Source: Paradesertivirga sp965650335 (GTDB lineage Bacteria > Bacteroidota > Bacteroidia > Sphingobacteriales > Sphingobacteriaceae). From it: a stretch of 34,009 bases of DNA. The stretch lies in contig CBFGOI010000043.1 in NCBI GenBank assembly GCA_965650335.1, positions 1-34,009 on the forward strand, in the 5' to 3' direction. Shown here one piece after another: positions 33,941-34,009 of this stretch (position 1 is the stretch's first letter; each line of letters begins with the position of its first letter). The notes below the pieces were generated by a model that saw only the letters and a list, made by a program, of their open reading frames with translations, searched no databases and was not told the origin of the DNA. A program made the translations under genes and the position numbers.

Positions 33941-34009
33941 TTAATCGAAATTATTTGAGCCACTTTCCCATATCACATTCCCATTCAAATCTTTTCTATA
34001 TCTTTTTAT
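33941..34009 (-). CDS. 3' end of a gene running off the right edge
   Basis: An open minus-strand frame covers the last 69 bases and ends at TAA (33941-33943). The visible C-terminus, 22 residues, includes YRKDLNGNVIWESGSNNFD. The frame is open to the window edge and reads like a real polar C-terminus, but the family cannot be told. It is 21 bp upstream of the FISUMP start on the same strand, so they may share a transcript. Confidence 0.5.
   Translation of the reverse strand: MKRYRKDLNGNVIWESGSNNFD

Overview
The window comes from a Bacteroidota chromosome, most likely a Sphingobacteriales member such as a Pedobacter or Mucilaginibacter relative. This is inferred from a Sus-type polysaccharide utilisation locus with a DUF1735 lipoprotein and a GH97 enzyme, a FISUMP-domain protein, Bacteroidota-type lipoprotein signals, weak or absent Shine-Dalgarno sequences, a tRNA whose CCA end is not encoded, and the AT-leaning base composition. 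No 16S gene or other species marker is present.

Layout. (1) 1-5757: right end of a polysaccharide utilisation locus: a surface lipoprotein (DUF1735 plus probable DUF5013), then a tight run of GH97, a BNR_4 beta-propeller protein (candidate lyase) and a GH105 unsaturated-uronyl hydrolase. The order suggests cleavage of a uronic-acid-containing glycan by elimination, followed by removal of the unsaturated sugar. (2) 5758-14000: a patchwork of small orphan genes, a GNAT acetyltransferase, two copies of a ~185-nt structured element ending in a terminator hairpin, a tRNA-Ala(GGC), a 19-bp perfect inverted repeat and a GH-A clan glycosidase lipoprotein. (3) 14000-29310: housekeeping core: parE, a secreted dienelactone hydrolase-like protein, a YkuK-like RNase H-fold protein, a lipoprotein esterase, a Tat-exported Gfo/Idh/MocA oxidoreductase, ettA, clpC, a second GNAT gene paralogous to the first, parC, a frameshifted remnant of a nucleotidyltransferase substrate-binding (HI0074-like) gene, and msrA. 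(4) 29311-34009: AT-rich accessory segment of orphan genes with a ~940-bp noncoding stretch. Its main gene encodes a 545-residue protein in which I see the three palm/fingers motifs of the family A DNA polymerase / single-subunit RNA polymerase superfamily. A FISUMP protein and the 3' end of a further gene close the window.

The most unusual items are the small polymerase-like protein at 31355-32992 and the duplicated RNA-like element at 9301-9486 and 10019-10203. All family assignments were made by reading motifs; no database search was run.
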